DNA of 64,000 nucleotides from positions 29,743 to 93,742 of the forward strand of contig DASUWU010000177.1 in NCBI GenBank assembly GCA_036378315.1, given 5' to 3'. This DNA comes from CALAED01 sp036378315 (GTDB lineage Bacteria > Actinomycetota > Actinomycetes > Streptosporangiales > Streptosporangiaceae). A program made the position numbers and the translations under genes. Under the pieces are notes generated by a model. It was not told the origin of the DNA, searched no databases, and was given only the letters and a program-made list of their open reading frames with translations. Positions within the stretch are counted from its first letter, which is position 1. Every line of letters begins with the position of its first letter. Of this stretch, positions 14,997-26,560 are shown piece by piece.

Positions 14997-15096
14997 CCAC
15001 CTTCGTGCCCGCGGCAGCGGGTTCGTGCGCGCGCTGGCTTGGTCGATGCCGAGCAGGCTGACCGGCAGAGCGCAGGCAATCCCACTCCGGCTGGTG

Positions 15097-15166
15097 TCCG
15101 GCCCGATTCGGGCCGGATATGACGTGGACGGTGCGACACGCCCGACCACGGGGGTCGGAGCCCCCG
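15097..15166 (+). promoter_or_regulatory. Two hairpins in the rpsL leader
   Basis: Hairpin 1: a 9-bp stem (15097-15105 with 15109-15117) with loop ATT. Hairpin 2: a 6-bp G/C stem (15149-15154 with 15161-15166) with a 6-nt loop. Both lie in the str operon leader and may act in attenuation or in autogenous control by S7 or S12. I see no match to a described regulatory motif. Confidence 0.45.
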
Positions 15167-15253
15167 GGAAAACCGCAGGTCATCGCCCTAGCAGGTGGTG
15201 CTCTGCGGCGAAAACAAGACTTACTGGCTCGGTACGAGGAAGACGGAGACGCG

Positions 15254-15628
15254 GTGCCCACGATCCAGCAGCTGGTCCGCAAGGGCCGCCAGGACAAGGT
15301 GACCAAGAACAAGACGCCGGCGCTCAAGGGGAGCCCGCAGCGCCGTGGCGTTTGCACGCGCGTCTACACGACGACGCCGAAGAAGCCCAACTCCGCGCTC
15401 CGCAAGGTTGCCCGCGTCCGACTCTCCAGCGGGATCGAGGTCACGGCCTACATCCCGGGCGTCGGCCACAACCTTCAGGAGCACTCGATCGTGCTCGTGC
15501 GCGGTGGCCGGGTGAAGGACCTCCCTGGCGTGCGCTACAAGATCATTCGCGGCACGCTCGACACCCAGGGTGTCCGGAACCGCAAGCAGGCACGCAGCCG
15601 CTACGGCGCGAAGAAGGAGAAGAGCTGA
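15254..15628 (+). CDS. rpsL: 30S ribosomal protein S12
   Basis: 124 residues from GTG 15254 (VPTIQQLVRKGRQDKV), chosen because it gives the family N-terminus and length; GAGGAAGACGGAGA lies upstream. S12 sits at the decoding centre. Lys43 (PKKPNSA) and Lys88 (GRVKDLPG) are the wild-type residues whose replacement gives streptomycin resistance, so this allele is of the sensitive type. First gene of the str operon; rpsG follows after 1 nt. Confidence 0.98.
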   Translation: MPTIQQLVRKGRQDKVTKNKTPALKGSPQRRGVCTRVYTTTPKKPNSALRKVARVRLSSGIEVTAYIPGVGHNLQEHSIVLVRGGRVKDLPGVRYKIIRGTLDTQGVRNRKQARSRYGAKKEKS

Positions 15629-15629
15629 C

Positions 15630-16100
15630 ATGCCTCGCAAGGGTCCCGCGGGCAAGCGTCCGCTGATCGCCGACCCGGTGTACAACTCACCGCTGGTGAC
15701 CGCGCTGGTCAACAAGGTCCTGCTCGACGGCAAGCGGTCGATCGCGCAACGCATCGTGTACGGCGCGCTCGAAGGCTGCCGCGACAAGACCGGCAACGAC
15801 CCGGTCGTGACGCTCAAGCGCGCGCTCGACAACGTGAAGCCGACCATCGAGGTCAAGAGCCGCCGGGTCGGCGGCGCGACCTACCAGGTCCCGGTCGAGG
15901 TCCGGCCGGCCCGCAGCACCACGCTGGCCCTGCGCTGGCTGGTCCAGTACTCCAGGGCCCGGCGCGAGAAGACCATGACCGAACGGCTGATGAACGAGTT
16001 GCTCGACGCGAGCAACGGCTTGGGCGCCAGCGTCAAGAAGCGCGAGGACACCCACAAGATGGCGGAGTCCAACAAGGCCTTCGCCCACTACCGCTGGTAA
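15630..16100 (+). CDS. rpsG: 30S ribosomal protein S7
   Basis: 156 residues from ATG 15630 (MPRKGPAGKRPLIADPVYNSPLV), the normal length. S7 nucleates assembly of the 30S head by binding 16S rRNA and contacts tRNA in the E site. The start lies 1 nt after the rpsL stop, indicating translational coupling. In other bacteria S7 is the autogenous repressor of this operon; no site is evident here. Confidence 0.98.
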   Translation: MPRKGPAGKRPLIADPVYNSPLVTALVNKVLLDGKRSIAQRIVYGALEGCRDKTGNDPVVTLKRALDNVKPTIEVKSRRVGGATYQVPVEVRPARSTTLALRWLVQYSRARREKTMTERLMNELLDASNGLGASVKKREDTHKMAESNKAFAHYRW

Positions 16101-16167
16101 CCCCGGCGCCGCTGGCGACCCCAGCACCCCCAGGACGTACCACAGACAGCAAGGAACGCGAACCACA

Positions 16168-18279
16168 GTGGCTACCAAGACCGGCGTAGACCTCGCCAAG
16201 GTCCGCAACATCGGGATCATGGCGCATATCGACGCGGGCAAGACCACGACGACCGAGCGCATCCTCTACTACACCGGGATGAGCTACAAGATCGGCGAGG
16301 TCCATGACGGCGCCGCCACCACCGACTGGATGGAGCAGGAGCAGGAGCGGGGGATCACGATCACCTCTGCTGCCGTGACCTGCCGGTGGCCCGTCGACGA
16401 CGTCGAGCACACCATCAACATCATCGACACCCCCGGGCACGTCGACTTCACCGTCGAGGTGGAGCGCAACCTGCGGGTGCTCGACGGGGCCGTCGCGGTG
16501 TTCGACGGCGTGGCCGGCGTCGAGCCGCAGTCGGAGACCGTCTGGCGGCAGGCCGACCGGTACGGCGTCCCGCGCATGTGCTTCGTCAACAAGATGGACC
16601 GCGTCGGCGCCGAGTTCCACCGCTGCGTCGACATGATCGTCTCTCGGCTCAACGCGACGCCGCTCCCGCTGCAACTGCCGGTCGGCGCCGAGGCCGACTT
16701 CAAGGGCGTCGTCGACCTCGTCTCGATGAAGGCCCTGATCTGGAACGCCGAGGCCAAGCTGGGCGAGATGTACGACACCGTCGACATCCCCGACACCCAT
16801 CTCGAGGCCGCCCGCGAGTGGCACGACAAGCTGGTCGAGACGCTCGCCGAGGCCGACGACGAGATCATGGAGCTGTACCTCGACGGGCACGAGCCCACCG
16901 CCGAGCAGCTCATCCCGGCGATCCGCCGGGCGACCATCGCCGGCAAGCTCACCCCGGTGCTGTGCGGCACCGCCTTCAAGAACAAGGGCGTCCAGCCGCT
17001 GCTCGACGCGATCGTCCGCTACCTCCCCTCGCCCGTCGACGTCCCTTCGATCGAGGGGCACGCCGTCAACGACGAGGAGCAGGTCATCACCAGGCGGCCG
17101 AGCGAGGAAGAGCCGTTCTCGGCGCTGGCGTTCAAGATCATGAGCGACCCGCACCTGGGCAAGCTCACCTACCTCCGGGTCTACTCCGGCGTGCTCCAGG
17201 CGGGTACGCAGGTGCTCAACAGCGTCAAGGGCCGCCGCGAGCGCATCGGCAAGATCTACCGGATGCACGCGAACAAGCGCACCGAGATCGAGCGGGTGGG
17301 CGCCGGCGACATCGTCGCGGTCATGGGCCTCAAGCAGACCACCACGGGCGAGACGCTGTGCGACCCGACCCAGCCGGTGATCCTCGAGTCGATGACCTTC
17401 CCGGCCCCGGTCATCAACGTGGCCATCGAGCCCAAGACGAAGGCCGACCAGCAGAAGCTGGGCACCGCCATCCAGCGGCTGGCCGAGGAGGACCCGTCCT
17501 TCCAGGTCCGCACGGACGAGGAGACCGGGCAGACGATCATCTCCGGGATGGGCGAGCTGCACCTGGAGATCCTCGTCGACCGGATGAAGCGCGAGTTCAG
17601 GGTCGAGGCGAACGTCGGCCGCCCGCAGGTCGCCTACCGCGAGACGATCCGCAGGAAGGTCGAGAAGGTCGAGTACACCCACAAGAAGCAGACCGGTGGC
17701 GCCGGCCAGTACGGCCGCGTGATCATCGACCTCGAGCCGCTCGGCGGCGGCAGCGACGGGTACGAGTTCGAGAACAAGGTCACCGGCGGCCGCATCCCCA
17801 GGGAGTACATCCCCTCGGTGGACGCGGGCTGCCAGGAGGCCGCCGAATTCGGCGTGCTCGCCGGGTACCCGCTGGTCGGCATCAAGGTCACCCTCCAGGA
17901 CGGCGCCTACCATGACGTCGACTCCTCCGAGATGGCGTTCAAGATCGCCGGCTCCATGGCGTTCAAGGAGGCGGCCCGCCAGGCCGACCCGACGCTGCTG
18001 GAACCGATGATGGCCGTCGAGGTCACCACGCCCGAAGAGAACATGGGCGACGTGATCGGCGACCTCAACAGCCGGCGGGGTCACATCCAGGCCATGGACG
18101 AGTCGCACGGCGCGCGCGTCGTCCGGGCCGTCGTCCCCCTTTCCGAGATGTTCGGCTACGTGGGAGACCTGCGCAGCAAGACCCAGGGCCGAGCGGTTTT
18201 CAACCAGCAGTTCGACTCCTACGCCGAAGTTCCCGCGAACGTCGCGCAGGAGATCATCGCGAAGGCGCGGGGCGAATAA
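16168..18279 (+). CDS. fusA: Elongation factor G
   Basis: 703 residues from GTG with AAGGAA upstream. EF-G is the GTPase that drives ribosomal translocation and, with RRF, recycling. Motifs: P-loop AHIDAGKT (19-26), switch II DTPGHVDF, NKMD for guanine recognition, followed by the beta-barrel, III, IV (YTHKKQTGGAGQYG) and V domains. Length and domain order are canonical, so it is the main fusA copy. It lies between rpsG and tuf. Confidence 0.98.
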   Translation: MATKTGVDLAKVRNIGIMAHIDAGKTTTTERILYYTGMSYKIGEVHDGAATTDWMEQEQERGITITSAAVTCRWPVDDVEHTINIIDTPGHVDFTVEVERNLRVLDGAVAVFDGVAGVEPQSETVWRQADRYGVPRMCFVNKMDRVGAEFHRCVDMIVSRLNATPLPLQLPVGAEADFKGVVDLVSMKALIWNAEAKLGEMYDTVDIPDTHLEAAREWHDKLVETLAEADDEIMELYLDGHEPTAEQLIPAIRRATIAGKLTPVLCGTAFKNKGVQPLLDAIVRYLPSPVDVPSIEGHAVNDEEQVITRRPSEEEPFSALAFKIMSDPHLGKLTYLRVYSGVLQAGTQVLNSVKGRRERIGKIYRMHANKRTEIERVGAGDIVAVMGLKQTTTGETLCDPTQPVILESMTFPAPVINVAIEPKTKADQQKLGTAIQRLAEEDPSFQVRTDEETGQTIISGMGELHLEILVDRMKREFRVEANVGRPQVAYRETIRRKVEKVEYTHKKQTGGAGQYGRVIIDLEPLGGGSDGYEFENKVTGGRIPREYIPSVDAGCQEAAEFGVLAGYPLVGIKVTLQDGAYHDVDSSEMAFKIAGSMAFKEAARQADPTLLEPMMAVEVTTPEENMGDVIGDLNSRRGHIQAMDESHGARVVRAVVPLSEMFGYVGDLRSKTQGRAVFNQQFDSYAEVPANVAQEIIAKARGE

Positions 18280-18353
18280 GCACTGCCGCCGGTAGACCAG
18301 TCAGTACATGAAGACGGACGCCAGCGGCGTCAGATCCACAAGGAGACACCACA

Positions 18354-19547
<1,194 letters not shown>

Positions 19548-19560
19548 CAAGGCCGTCGGG

Positions 19561-19598
19561 GTGGCGGTCGGCCCCTCCACTGAGGGACCGGCCGCCAC
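19561..19598 (+). terminator. Hairpin after tuf
   Basis: 17-bp stem (19561-19577 with 19582-19598) with a CACT loop, containing one G-U pair and one C-A mismatch, 13 nt after the tuf stop. Probably the str operon terminator, possibly partial because the S10 operon follows at once on the same strand. Confidence 0.75.
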
Positions 19599-19640
19599 GC
19601 CGCGCGGTAGCGAGAAGTCGGCAGTTTGAAATCGAAGAAT

Positions 19641-19685
19641 CGAACCCCTCCCGAGAGGGGGGTTCGCGGGGGCTCGCCCCCCGCG
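19641..19685 (+). promoter_or_regulatory. Tandem hairpins in the S10 operon leader
   Basis: Hairpin A: CGAACCCCTC (19641-19650) pairs with GAGGGG..TTCG (ends 19666) around a CCGA loop, with two extra G. Hairpin B: CGCGGGGG (19665-19672) pairs with CCCCCGCG (19678-19685). They share bases 19665-19666 and so may be alternatives. They end 22 nt before the rpsJ start, a suitable place for attenuation or L4-type autogenous control. The role is inferred. Confidence 0.5.
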
Positions 19686-19707
19686 GGGAAAGGACTCCGA
19701 GGCCACC

Positions 19708-20016
19708 ATGGCGGGACAGAAGATCCGCATCCGGCTCAAGGCCTACGACCATGAGGTCATCGACACCTCGGCACGAAAGATCGTCGAGACGGTGACGCGC
19801 ACGGGCGCCAAGGTCGCGGGCCCGGTGCCGCTGCCGACCGAGAAAAACGTGTACTGCGTCATCCGCTCGCCGCACAAGTACAAGGACTCGCGCGAGCATT
19901 TCGAGATGCGCACGCACAAGCGGCTGATCGACATCATCGATCCGACGCCCAAGACGGTCGACTCGCTCATGCGGCTCGACCTGCCGGCCGGTGTCGACAT
20001 CGAGATCAAGCTCTAG
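19708..20016 (+). CDS. rpsJ: 30S ribosomal protein S10
   Basis: 102 residues, canonical (MAGQKIRIRLKAYDHEVIDTS). It is a structural protein of the 30S head; as NusE it also joins NusB/NusG in antitermination complexes. First gene of the S10 operon, preceded by AAGGA and the hairpin leader; rplC follows after 17 nt. Confidence 0.98.
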   Translation: MAGQKIRIRLKAYDHEVIDTSARKIVETVTRTGAKVAGPVPLPTEKNVYCVIRSPHKYKDSREHFEMRTHKRLIDIIDPTPKTVDSLMRLDLPAGVDIEIKL

Positions 20017-20033
20017 TAGGGACGCGTCCAGCG

Positions 20034-20686
<653 letters not shown>

Positions 20687-20690
<4 letters not shown>

Positions 20691-21334
20691 CCGCAAAGAT
20701 CGAGGTCGAGCTGCCGCCGGAGATCTTCGACGCCAAGGTCAACGTGCCGCTGATCCACCAGGTGGTCGTGGCGCAGCTGGCCGCGGCCCGGCAGGGCACC
20801 CACGCGACCAAGACGCGCGGCGACGTCCGCGGCGGCGGCCGCAAGCCGTACCGGCAGAAGGGCACGGGCCGGGCCCGCCAGGGCTCGATCCGCGCCCCGC
20901 AGTTCGCCGGCGGTGGCACCGTGCACGGCCCGCAGCCGCGGTCGTACGCGCAGAAGACCCCGCGCAAGATGAAGGCGGCCGCGTTGCGCGGCGCACTGTC
21001 CGACCGGGCCAGGCACGGCCGCCTGTTCGTGGTCGACCGGCTGATCGAGGGCGACACGCCCAAGACCAAGACGGCGCTTGGTGCGCTGCGCGAGGTCCTG
21101 GACGGCGTCGCCTTCACGGTCAAGCGGGTCCTGGTGGTCCTCGACCGCGAGGACGAGGTGACCTGGCGCAGCCTGCGCAACGAGCCGAGCATCCACCTGC
21201 TCGTGGCCGGCCAGCTCAACACCTACGACGTGCTGTGCAGTGACGTCGTGGTGTTCACCGAGCCGGGCTACCGCGAGTTCCTGGACCACGCGAGCAAGGG
21301 CAAGCGAGGGGGCTCGGATGAACAAGATCAGTGA
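20687..21334 (+). CDS. rplD: 50S ribosomal protein L4
   Basis: 215 residues from GTG overlapping the rplC stop by 4 nt. The long internal loop lining the exit tunnel (TRGDVRGGGRKPYRQKGTG) is present, so macrolide-site residues look wild type. L4 is the autogenous regulator of the S10 operon in E. coli; whether it acts on the 19641-19685 leader here is unknown. Its last 17 bp overlap rplW. Confidence 0.97.
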
Positions 21335-21617
21335 CCCGCGGGACATCCTCATCGCGCCGGTGGTCTCGGAGAAGAGCTACGGGCTGCTCGACGAAGGCAA
21401 GTACACCTTCATCGTCCGGCCCGACGCCAACAAGACCCAGATCAAGCAGGCCGTCGAGGAGGTGTTCAACGTGAAGGTGCGCAGCGTCAACACGTTGAAC
21501 CGCCCGGGCAAGCGCAAGCGCACACGGTTCGGCTACGGCCGGCGCAAGGACACCAAGCGCGCCATCGTGAGCCTGGCCGAGGGCGAGCGGATCGACATAT
21601 TCGGCGGCGCGGGCTGA
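21318..21617 (+). CDS. rplW: 50S ribosomal protein L23
   Basis: 99 residues from ATG 21318, chosen because MNKISDPRDILIAPVVSEKSY is the family N-terminus and GAGGGGG precedes it. It starts inside the last 17 bp of rplD. L23 sits at the tunnel exit and docks SRP and trigger factor. Confidence 0.97.
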   Translation: MNKISDPRDILIAPVVSEKSYGLLDEGKYTFIVRPDANKTQIKQAVEEVFNVKVRSVNTLNRPGKRKRTRFGYGRRKDTKRAIVSLAEGERIDIFGGAG

Positions 21618-21658
21618 CCTGGCCGGCCCGCCGATCAGACAAGGGATGAACGAAAAAG

Positions 21659-22492
21659 ATGGGCATCCGTAAGTACAAGCCGACGACGCCGGGCCGTCGC
21701 GGGGCGAGCGTGGCCGACTTCGTCGAGGTCACTCGCAGCGAGCCCGAGAAGTCGTTGCTGCGCCCGCTCCCCAAGAAGGGCGGCCGCAACAACCACGGCC
21801 GCATCACCACGCGGCACCAGGGCGGCGGCCACAAGCGCGCCTACCGGATCATCGACTTCCGGCGGGCCGACAAGGACGGCGTCCCGGCCAAGGTCGCGCA
21901 CATCGAGTACGACCCGAACCGGACGGCGCGCATCGCGCTGCTGCACTACGCGGACGGCGAGAAGCGCTACATCCTGTGCCCGAACGGGCTGCACCAGGGC
22001 GACCGGGTGGAGAACGGCCCGTCCTCGGACATCAAGCCGGGCAACTGCCTGCCGATCCGCAACATCCCGACCGGTACCGTGCTGCACGCGATCGAGCTGC
22101 GGCCGGGCGGCGGAGCGAAGATCGCCCGGTCCGCCGGCGCGGGCGTCCAGCTGCTCGCCAAGGAGGGCAAGTACGCCACGCTGCGCATGCCGTCCGGCGA
22201 GATGCGCATGGTCGACGTCCGCTGCCGCGCCACGGTCGGTGAGGTCGGCAACGCCGAGCAGGGCAACATCAACTGGGGCAAGGCCGGGCGCAACCGCTGG
22301 CGGGGCAAGCGCCCGAGCGTCCGCGGCGTCGCCATGAACCCGGTCGACCACCCGCACGGCGGTGGCGAGGGCAAGACGTCAGGCGGCCGGCACCCGGTCA
22401 ACCCGAAGGGCAAGAAGGAAGGCCGCACCCGCAAGGCGCACAAGCCTTCCGACCGGCTCATCGTCCGTCGTCGCAGCAAGAAGAAGCGGTAG
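21659..22492 (+). CDS. rplB: 50S ribosomal protein L2
   Basis: 277 residues, canonical (MGIRKYKPTTPGRRGASV). L2 is needed for subunit association and peptidyl-transferase activity; the conserved NPVDHPHGGGEG motif with its essential histidine is present near residues 225-236, and the basic C-terminus is intact. Confidence 0.98.
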   Translation: MGIRKYKPTTPGRRGASVADFVEVTRSEPEKSLLRPLPKKGGRNNHGRITTRHQGGGHKRAYRIIDFRRADKDGVPAKVAHIEYDPNRTARIALLHYADGEKRYILCPNGLHQGDRVENGPSSDIKPGNCLPIRNIPTGTVLHAIELRPGGGAKIARSAGAGVQLLAKEGKYATLRMPSGEMRMVDVRCRATVGEVGNAEQGNINWGKAGRNRWRGKRPSVRGVAMNPVDHPHGGGEGKTSGGRHPVNPKGKKEGRTRKAHKPSDRLIVRRRSKKKR

Positions 22493-22504
22493 GAGCAGCA
22501 GGTC

Positions 22505-22786
22505 ATGCCACGTAGCCTTAAGAAGGGCCCGTTCGTGGACGACCACCTGATGAAGAAGGTGGACGACCAGAACGAGAAGGGCACCAAGAACGTCATCAAG
22601 ACGTGGTCGCGGCGCTCCATGATCGTGCCGGACATGATCGGTCACACGATCGCCGTGCACGACGGCCGCAAGCACGTTCCGGTGTTCATCACCGACGCCA
22701 TGGTCGGTCACAAGCTGGGCGAGTTCGCCCCGACGCGGACCTTCCGTGGTCACGTCAAGGACGACCGCCGCAGCAGGCGCGGCTAG
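22505..22786 (+). CDS. rpsS: 30S ribosomal protein S19
   Basis: 93 residues, canonical (MPRSLKKGPFVDDHLMKKV). S19 pairs with S13 in the 30S head and contacts A-site tRNA. It lies 12 nt after rplB with GGAGCAG upstream, in S10 operon order. Confidence 0.98.
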   Translation: MPRSLKKGPFVDDHLMKKVDDQNEKGTKNVIKTWSRRSMIVPDMIGHTIAVHDGRKHVPVFITDAMVGHKLGEFAPTRTFRGHVKDDRRSRRG

Positions 22787-22827
22787 CGCCGCCCGGTAAC
22801 CGAGCAGAGCAGAGAGAGGGAACAGCG

Positions 22828-23243
22828 ATGGAAGCCAGGGCCCAGGCGCGGTATATCCGCGTCACGCCCAGGAAGGCCCGCCGCGTGGTGGACCTCATCC
22901 GCGGTCTGCCGGCCGCGGAGGCGCAGGCGGTGCTGCGGTTCGCCCCCCAGGCTGCGAGCGGGCCGGTGGGCAAGGTGCTCGCCAGCGCCATCGCCAACGC
23001 CGAGCACAACAACCAGCTCGACCCGGGCACGCTCGTCGTCAGCCGGGCGTACGTGGACGAGGGGCCGACGCTCAAGCGGTTCCGCCCACGCGCGCAGGGC
23101 CGGGCGTACCGCGTCAACAAGCGCACCAGTCACATCACCGTGATCGTGGAGTCGCGTCCCGACGAGGTCGAGGCGCCGCGTCGCGGCGGCCGGGCCGGCG
23201 GTCGCGCCGGTGCCGGCACCAAGCAGACGAGGAGGACCCGATA

Positions 23244-23244
<1 letters not shown>
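22828..23244 (+). CDS. rplV: 50S ribosomal protein L22
   Basis: 138 residues from ATG 22828 (MEARAQARYIRVTPRKARRVVD), preceded by AGAGAGAGGGAA. The core domain and tunnel-lining beta hairpin (PTLKRFRPRAQGRAY) are present. The C-terminal ~28 residues are a basic Gly/Arg/Ala-rich extension (APRRGGRAGGRAGAG) not found in E. coli L22. The last base is shared with the rpsC GTG. Confidence 0.97.
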
Positions 23245-24119
<875 letters not shown>

Positions 24120-24125
24120 CCGACC

Positions 24126-24539
24126 ATGCTGATCCCTCGCAAGGTCAAGCATCGCAAGCAGCACCATCCGAAGCGCGGCGGTATGGCCAAGGGCGGGACG
24201 AAGGTGGCCTTCGGCGAGTACGGCATCCAGGCCGTCGAGGGCGCCTACGTCACCAACCGCCAGATCGAGGCGGCCCGTATCGCGATGACCCGGCACATCA
24301 AGCGCGGCGGCAAGGTGTGGATCAACATCTTCCCCGACCGCCCGCTGACCAAGAAGCCGGCGGAGACGCGGATGGGGTCCGGCAAGGGTTCGCCCGAGTG
24401 GTGGGTCGCCAACGTCAAGCGCGGCCGCGTCATGTTCGAGCTGTCCTACCCGAACGAGCAGGTGGCCAGGCAGGCGCTGCAGCGGGCGATCCACAAGCTC
24501 CCCATGAAGTGCAAGATCGTGAAGCGCGAGGGTGGGTGA
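24126..24539 (+). CDS. rplP: 50S ribosomal protein L16
   Basis: 137 residues, canonical (MLIPRKVKHRKQHHPKRGGMAKGG). L16 binds near the A-site tRNA and completes the peptidyl-transferase centre. It lies 6 nt after rpsC and 3 nt before rpmC. Confidence 0.98.
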   Translation: MLIPRKVKHRKQHHPKRGGMAKGGTKVAFGEYGIQAVEGAYVTNRQIEAARIAMTRHIKRGGKVWINIFPDRPLTKKPAETRMGSGKGSPEWWVANVKRGRVMFELSYPNEQVARQALQRAIHKLPMKCKIVKREGG

Positions 24540-24542
24540 GTC

Positions 24543-24842
24543 ATGGCCAAGGGACTGACCGCCGAGGATCTGCGGACCCAGCCGGAGCAGGAGCTGATCA
24601 CCAAGCTGAAGGAGGCCAAGGAGGAGCTGTTCAACCTCCGCTTCCAGGCGGCGACGGGTCAGCTCGAAAGCCACGGGCGGCTGCGGGCCGTGAAGCGGGA
24701 GATCGCCCGCATCTACACGGTCATGCGCGAGCGTGAGCTCGGCATCATCCAGTTCGTCGAGGAGGCGGCTCCGGCGGCGGCGGACGACGAGGAAGCCGCC
24801 GAAGAGACCGCCGAGGAGACCGCGGAGCGAAACGATGGCTGA
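24543..24842 (+). CDS. rpmC: 50S ribosomal protein L29 with acidic tail
   Basis: 99 residues. The helical core (LRTQPEQELITKLKEAKEELFNLRFQAATGQLES, then RELGI) fills about 70 residues; L29 lies at the tunnel exit beside L23. The last ~27 residues are a Glu/Ala/Asp-rich extension (EEAAPAAADDEEAAEET...), lengthening a protein that is usually 63-75 residues. The final 8 bp overlap rpsQ. Confidence 0.97.
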   Translation: MAKGLTAEDLRTQPEQELITKLKEAKEELFNLRFQAATGQLESHGRLRAVKREIARIYTVMRERELGIIQFVEEAAPAAADDEEAAEETAEETAERNDG

Positions 24843-25134
24843 CCAGCAGCAACAGACGCAGCGACCGCAGCGGCGGGAGAAGCCGCGGGGCAAGCGCAAG
24901 GTGCGCGAGGGCCTCGTCGTCAGCGACAAGATGGACAAGACCGTCGTCGTCGCCGTCGAGGACCGCGTCAAGCACGCCCTTTACGGCAAGATCATCCGCC
25001 GTACGACGAAGTACAAGGTTCACGACGAGCGCAACGAGTGCGGCGTCGGCGACCGGGTCAGGCTGATGGAGACCAGGCCGCTGTCGGCGACGAAGCGCTG
25101 GCGCGTCGTCGAGGTCCTCGAGAAGGCCAAGTAG
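24835..25134 (+). CDS. rpsQ: 30S ribosomal protein S17
   Basis: 99 residues from ATG 24835, which overlaps the end of rpmC and gives the expected MADQQQ.. start. The OB-fold core (VREGLVVSDKMDKTVVVAVEDR...) is preceded by a ~20-residue Gln/Arg-rich extension. S17 binds 16S rRNA early in assembly. Last gene of the S10 unit; 75 nt separate it from rplN. Confidence 0.97.
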   Translation: MADQQQQTQRPQRREKPRGKRKVREGLVVSDKMDKTVVVAVEDRVKHALYGKIIRRTTKYKVHDERNECGVGDRVRLMETRPLSATKRWRVVEVLEKAK

Positions 25135-25209
25135 GCCTTCCGACATGTTCATGACGGTTCCGCCAGGCTCTCCATCCCGAGAGAACCGGCGTGACGAACA
25201 GGAGTAGAC

Positions 25210-25578
25210 GTGATTCAGCAGGAGTCGCGACTCAAGGTCGCCGACAACACGGGTGCGAAGGAGATCCTGTGCATCCGCGTGCTCGGCGGCTCGGGTCGGC
25301 GCTACGCGGGAATCGGCGACGTGATCGTCGCGACGGTGAAGGACGCGCTGCCCAACGCCGGTGTGAAGAAGGGCGACGTCGTCAGGGCGGTCGTGGTGCG
25401 CACCCGCAAGGAGCGCCGCCGCGCCGACGGCTCCTACATCCGCTTCGACGAGAACGCCGCCGTGCTGATCAGGGACGGCGGTGACCCGCGCGGGACGCGC
25501 ATCTTCGGTCCTGTGGGCCGGGAGCTGCGCGAGAAGAGGTTCATGCGGATCATCTCGCTCGCGCCGGAGGTGCTGTGA
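25210..25578 (+). CDS. rplN: 50S ribosomal protein L14
   Basis: 122 residues from GTG (VIQQESRLKVADNTGAKEILCIRVLGG), with AGGAG just upstream. L14 forms part of an intersubunit bridge and binds the silencing factor RsfS. It opens the spc part of the series; the 75-nt gap before it shows no convincing promoter. The stop shares one base with rplX. Confidence 0.98.
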   Translation: MIQQESRLKVADNTGAKEILCIRVLGGSGRRYAGIGDVIVATVKDALPNAGVKKGDVVRAVVVRTRKERRRADGSYIRFDENAAVLIRDGGDPRGTRIFGPVGRELREKRFMRIISLAPEVL

Positions 25579-25892
25579 TGAAGATCAAAAAAGGTGATGA
25601 GGTCGTGGTCATCGCCGGCAAGGACAAGGGCGCGACCGGCCGGGTCATCTCCGTCGACCCGCGCCGCGACCGGGTCACCGTCGAAGGCGTGAACCTCATC
25701 AAGAAGAACACCAAAGAGAACAACCAGGGCCCGCGCGGCGCCAAGCAGGGCGGGATCATCACCCAGGAGGCGCCGCTGCACATCAGCAACGTGATGCTGG
25801 TGGACGGCAAGCAGCCGACCCGGGTGGGTTACAAGACCAAGGAAGACGGCACGAAGGTTCGCATCTCGCGCCGCACCGGCAAGGAAATCTGA
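25578..25892 (+). CDS. rplX: 50S ribosomal protein L24
   Basis: 104 residues from ATG 25578 (MKIKKGDEVVVIAGKDKGATG). A GTG one codon upstream is in frame, but the ATG joins the rplN TGA in the common TGATG arrangement. L24 has a KOW domain and starts 50S assembly. Its stop overlaps the rplE ATG by 1 nt. Confidence 0.97.
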   Translation: MKIKKGDEVVVIAGKDKGATGRVISVDPRRDRVTVEGVNLIKKNTKENNQGPRGAKQGGIITQEAPLHISNVMLVDGKQPTRVGYKTKEDGTKVRISRRTGKEI

Positions 25893-26497
25893 TGGCCACC
25901 AAGACGTCTGCCGAACGTACGGACGCCGCCGCCGGCGGCCAGGACGCGACTCCGCCGCCGCGGCTGAAGCTGCGTTACAAGGAGGAGATCCGGTCCGCGC
26001 TGCGCGACCAGTTCGGCTACGGCAACGTGATGCAGGTGCCCACGCTGACCAAGATCGTGGTCAACATGGGGATCGGCGAGGCGGCCCGTGACGCCAAGCT
26101 GATCGAGGGCGCGGTCCGCGACCTCACCGCGATCACCGGGCAGAAGCCGGCGGTGAACCGGGCGAAGAAGTCGATCGCGCAGTTCAAGCTGCGCGCCGGC
26201 ATGCCGATCGGGGCGAACGTCACCCTCCGCGGCGACCGGATGTGGGAGTTCCTCGACCGGCTGCTGTCCCTGGCGCTGCCGCGCATCCGCGACTTCCGCG
26301 GCCTGTCGCCCAAGCAGTTCGACGGCCACGGCAACTACACGTTCGGGCTGACCGAGCAGGTCGTGTTCCACGAGGTCAACCCCGACAGGATCGACCGCCA
26401 GCGGGGCATGGACATCACGATCGTCACGACCGCGACGACCGACGAAGAGGGCCGCGCGCTGCTGCAGCGCCTGGGCTTCCCGTTCAAAGAGAACTAG
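25892..26497 (+). CDS. rplE: 50S ribosomal protein L5
   Basis: 201 residues from ATG, sharing a base with the rplX stop. The core (LRYKEEIRSALRDQFGYGNVMQVP...) follows an N-terminal extension of ~25 Ala/Thr/Gly-rich residues. L5 binds 5S rRNA and contacts P-site tRNA. All core motifs are present to the conserved GFPFKEN end. Confidence 0.97.
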   Translation: MATKTSAERTDAAAGGQDATPPPRLKLRYKEEIRSALRDQFGYGNVMQVPTLTKIVVNMGIGEAARDAKLIEGAVRDLTAITGQKPAVNRAKKSIAQFKLRAGMPIGANVTLRGDRMWEFLDRLLSLALPRIRDFRGLSPKQFDGHGNYTFGLTEQVVFHEVNPDRIDRQRGMDITIVTTATTDEEGRALLQRLGFPFKEN

Positions 26498-26560
26498 CCG
26501 TGGCAGCCGTCTCGCGGCGGCTGGGGATCCTAACAAAGAGAACTGAGAGAGATCTGAGCG

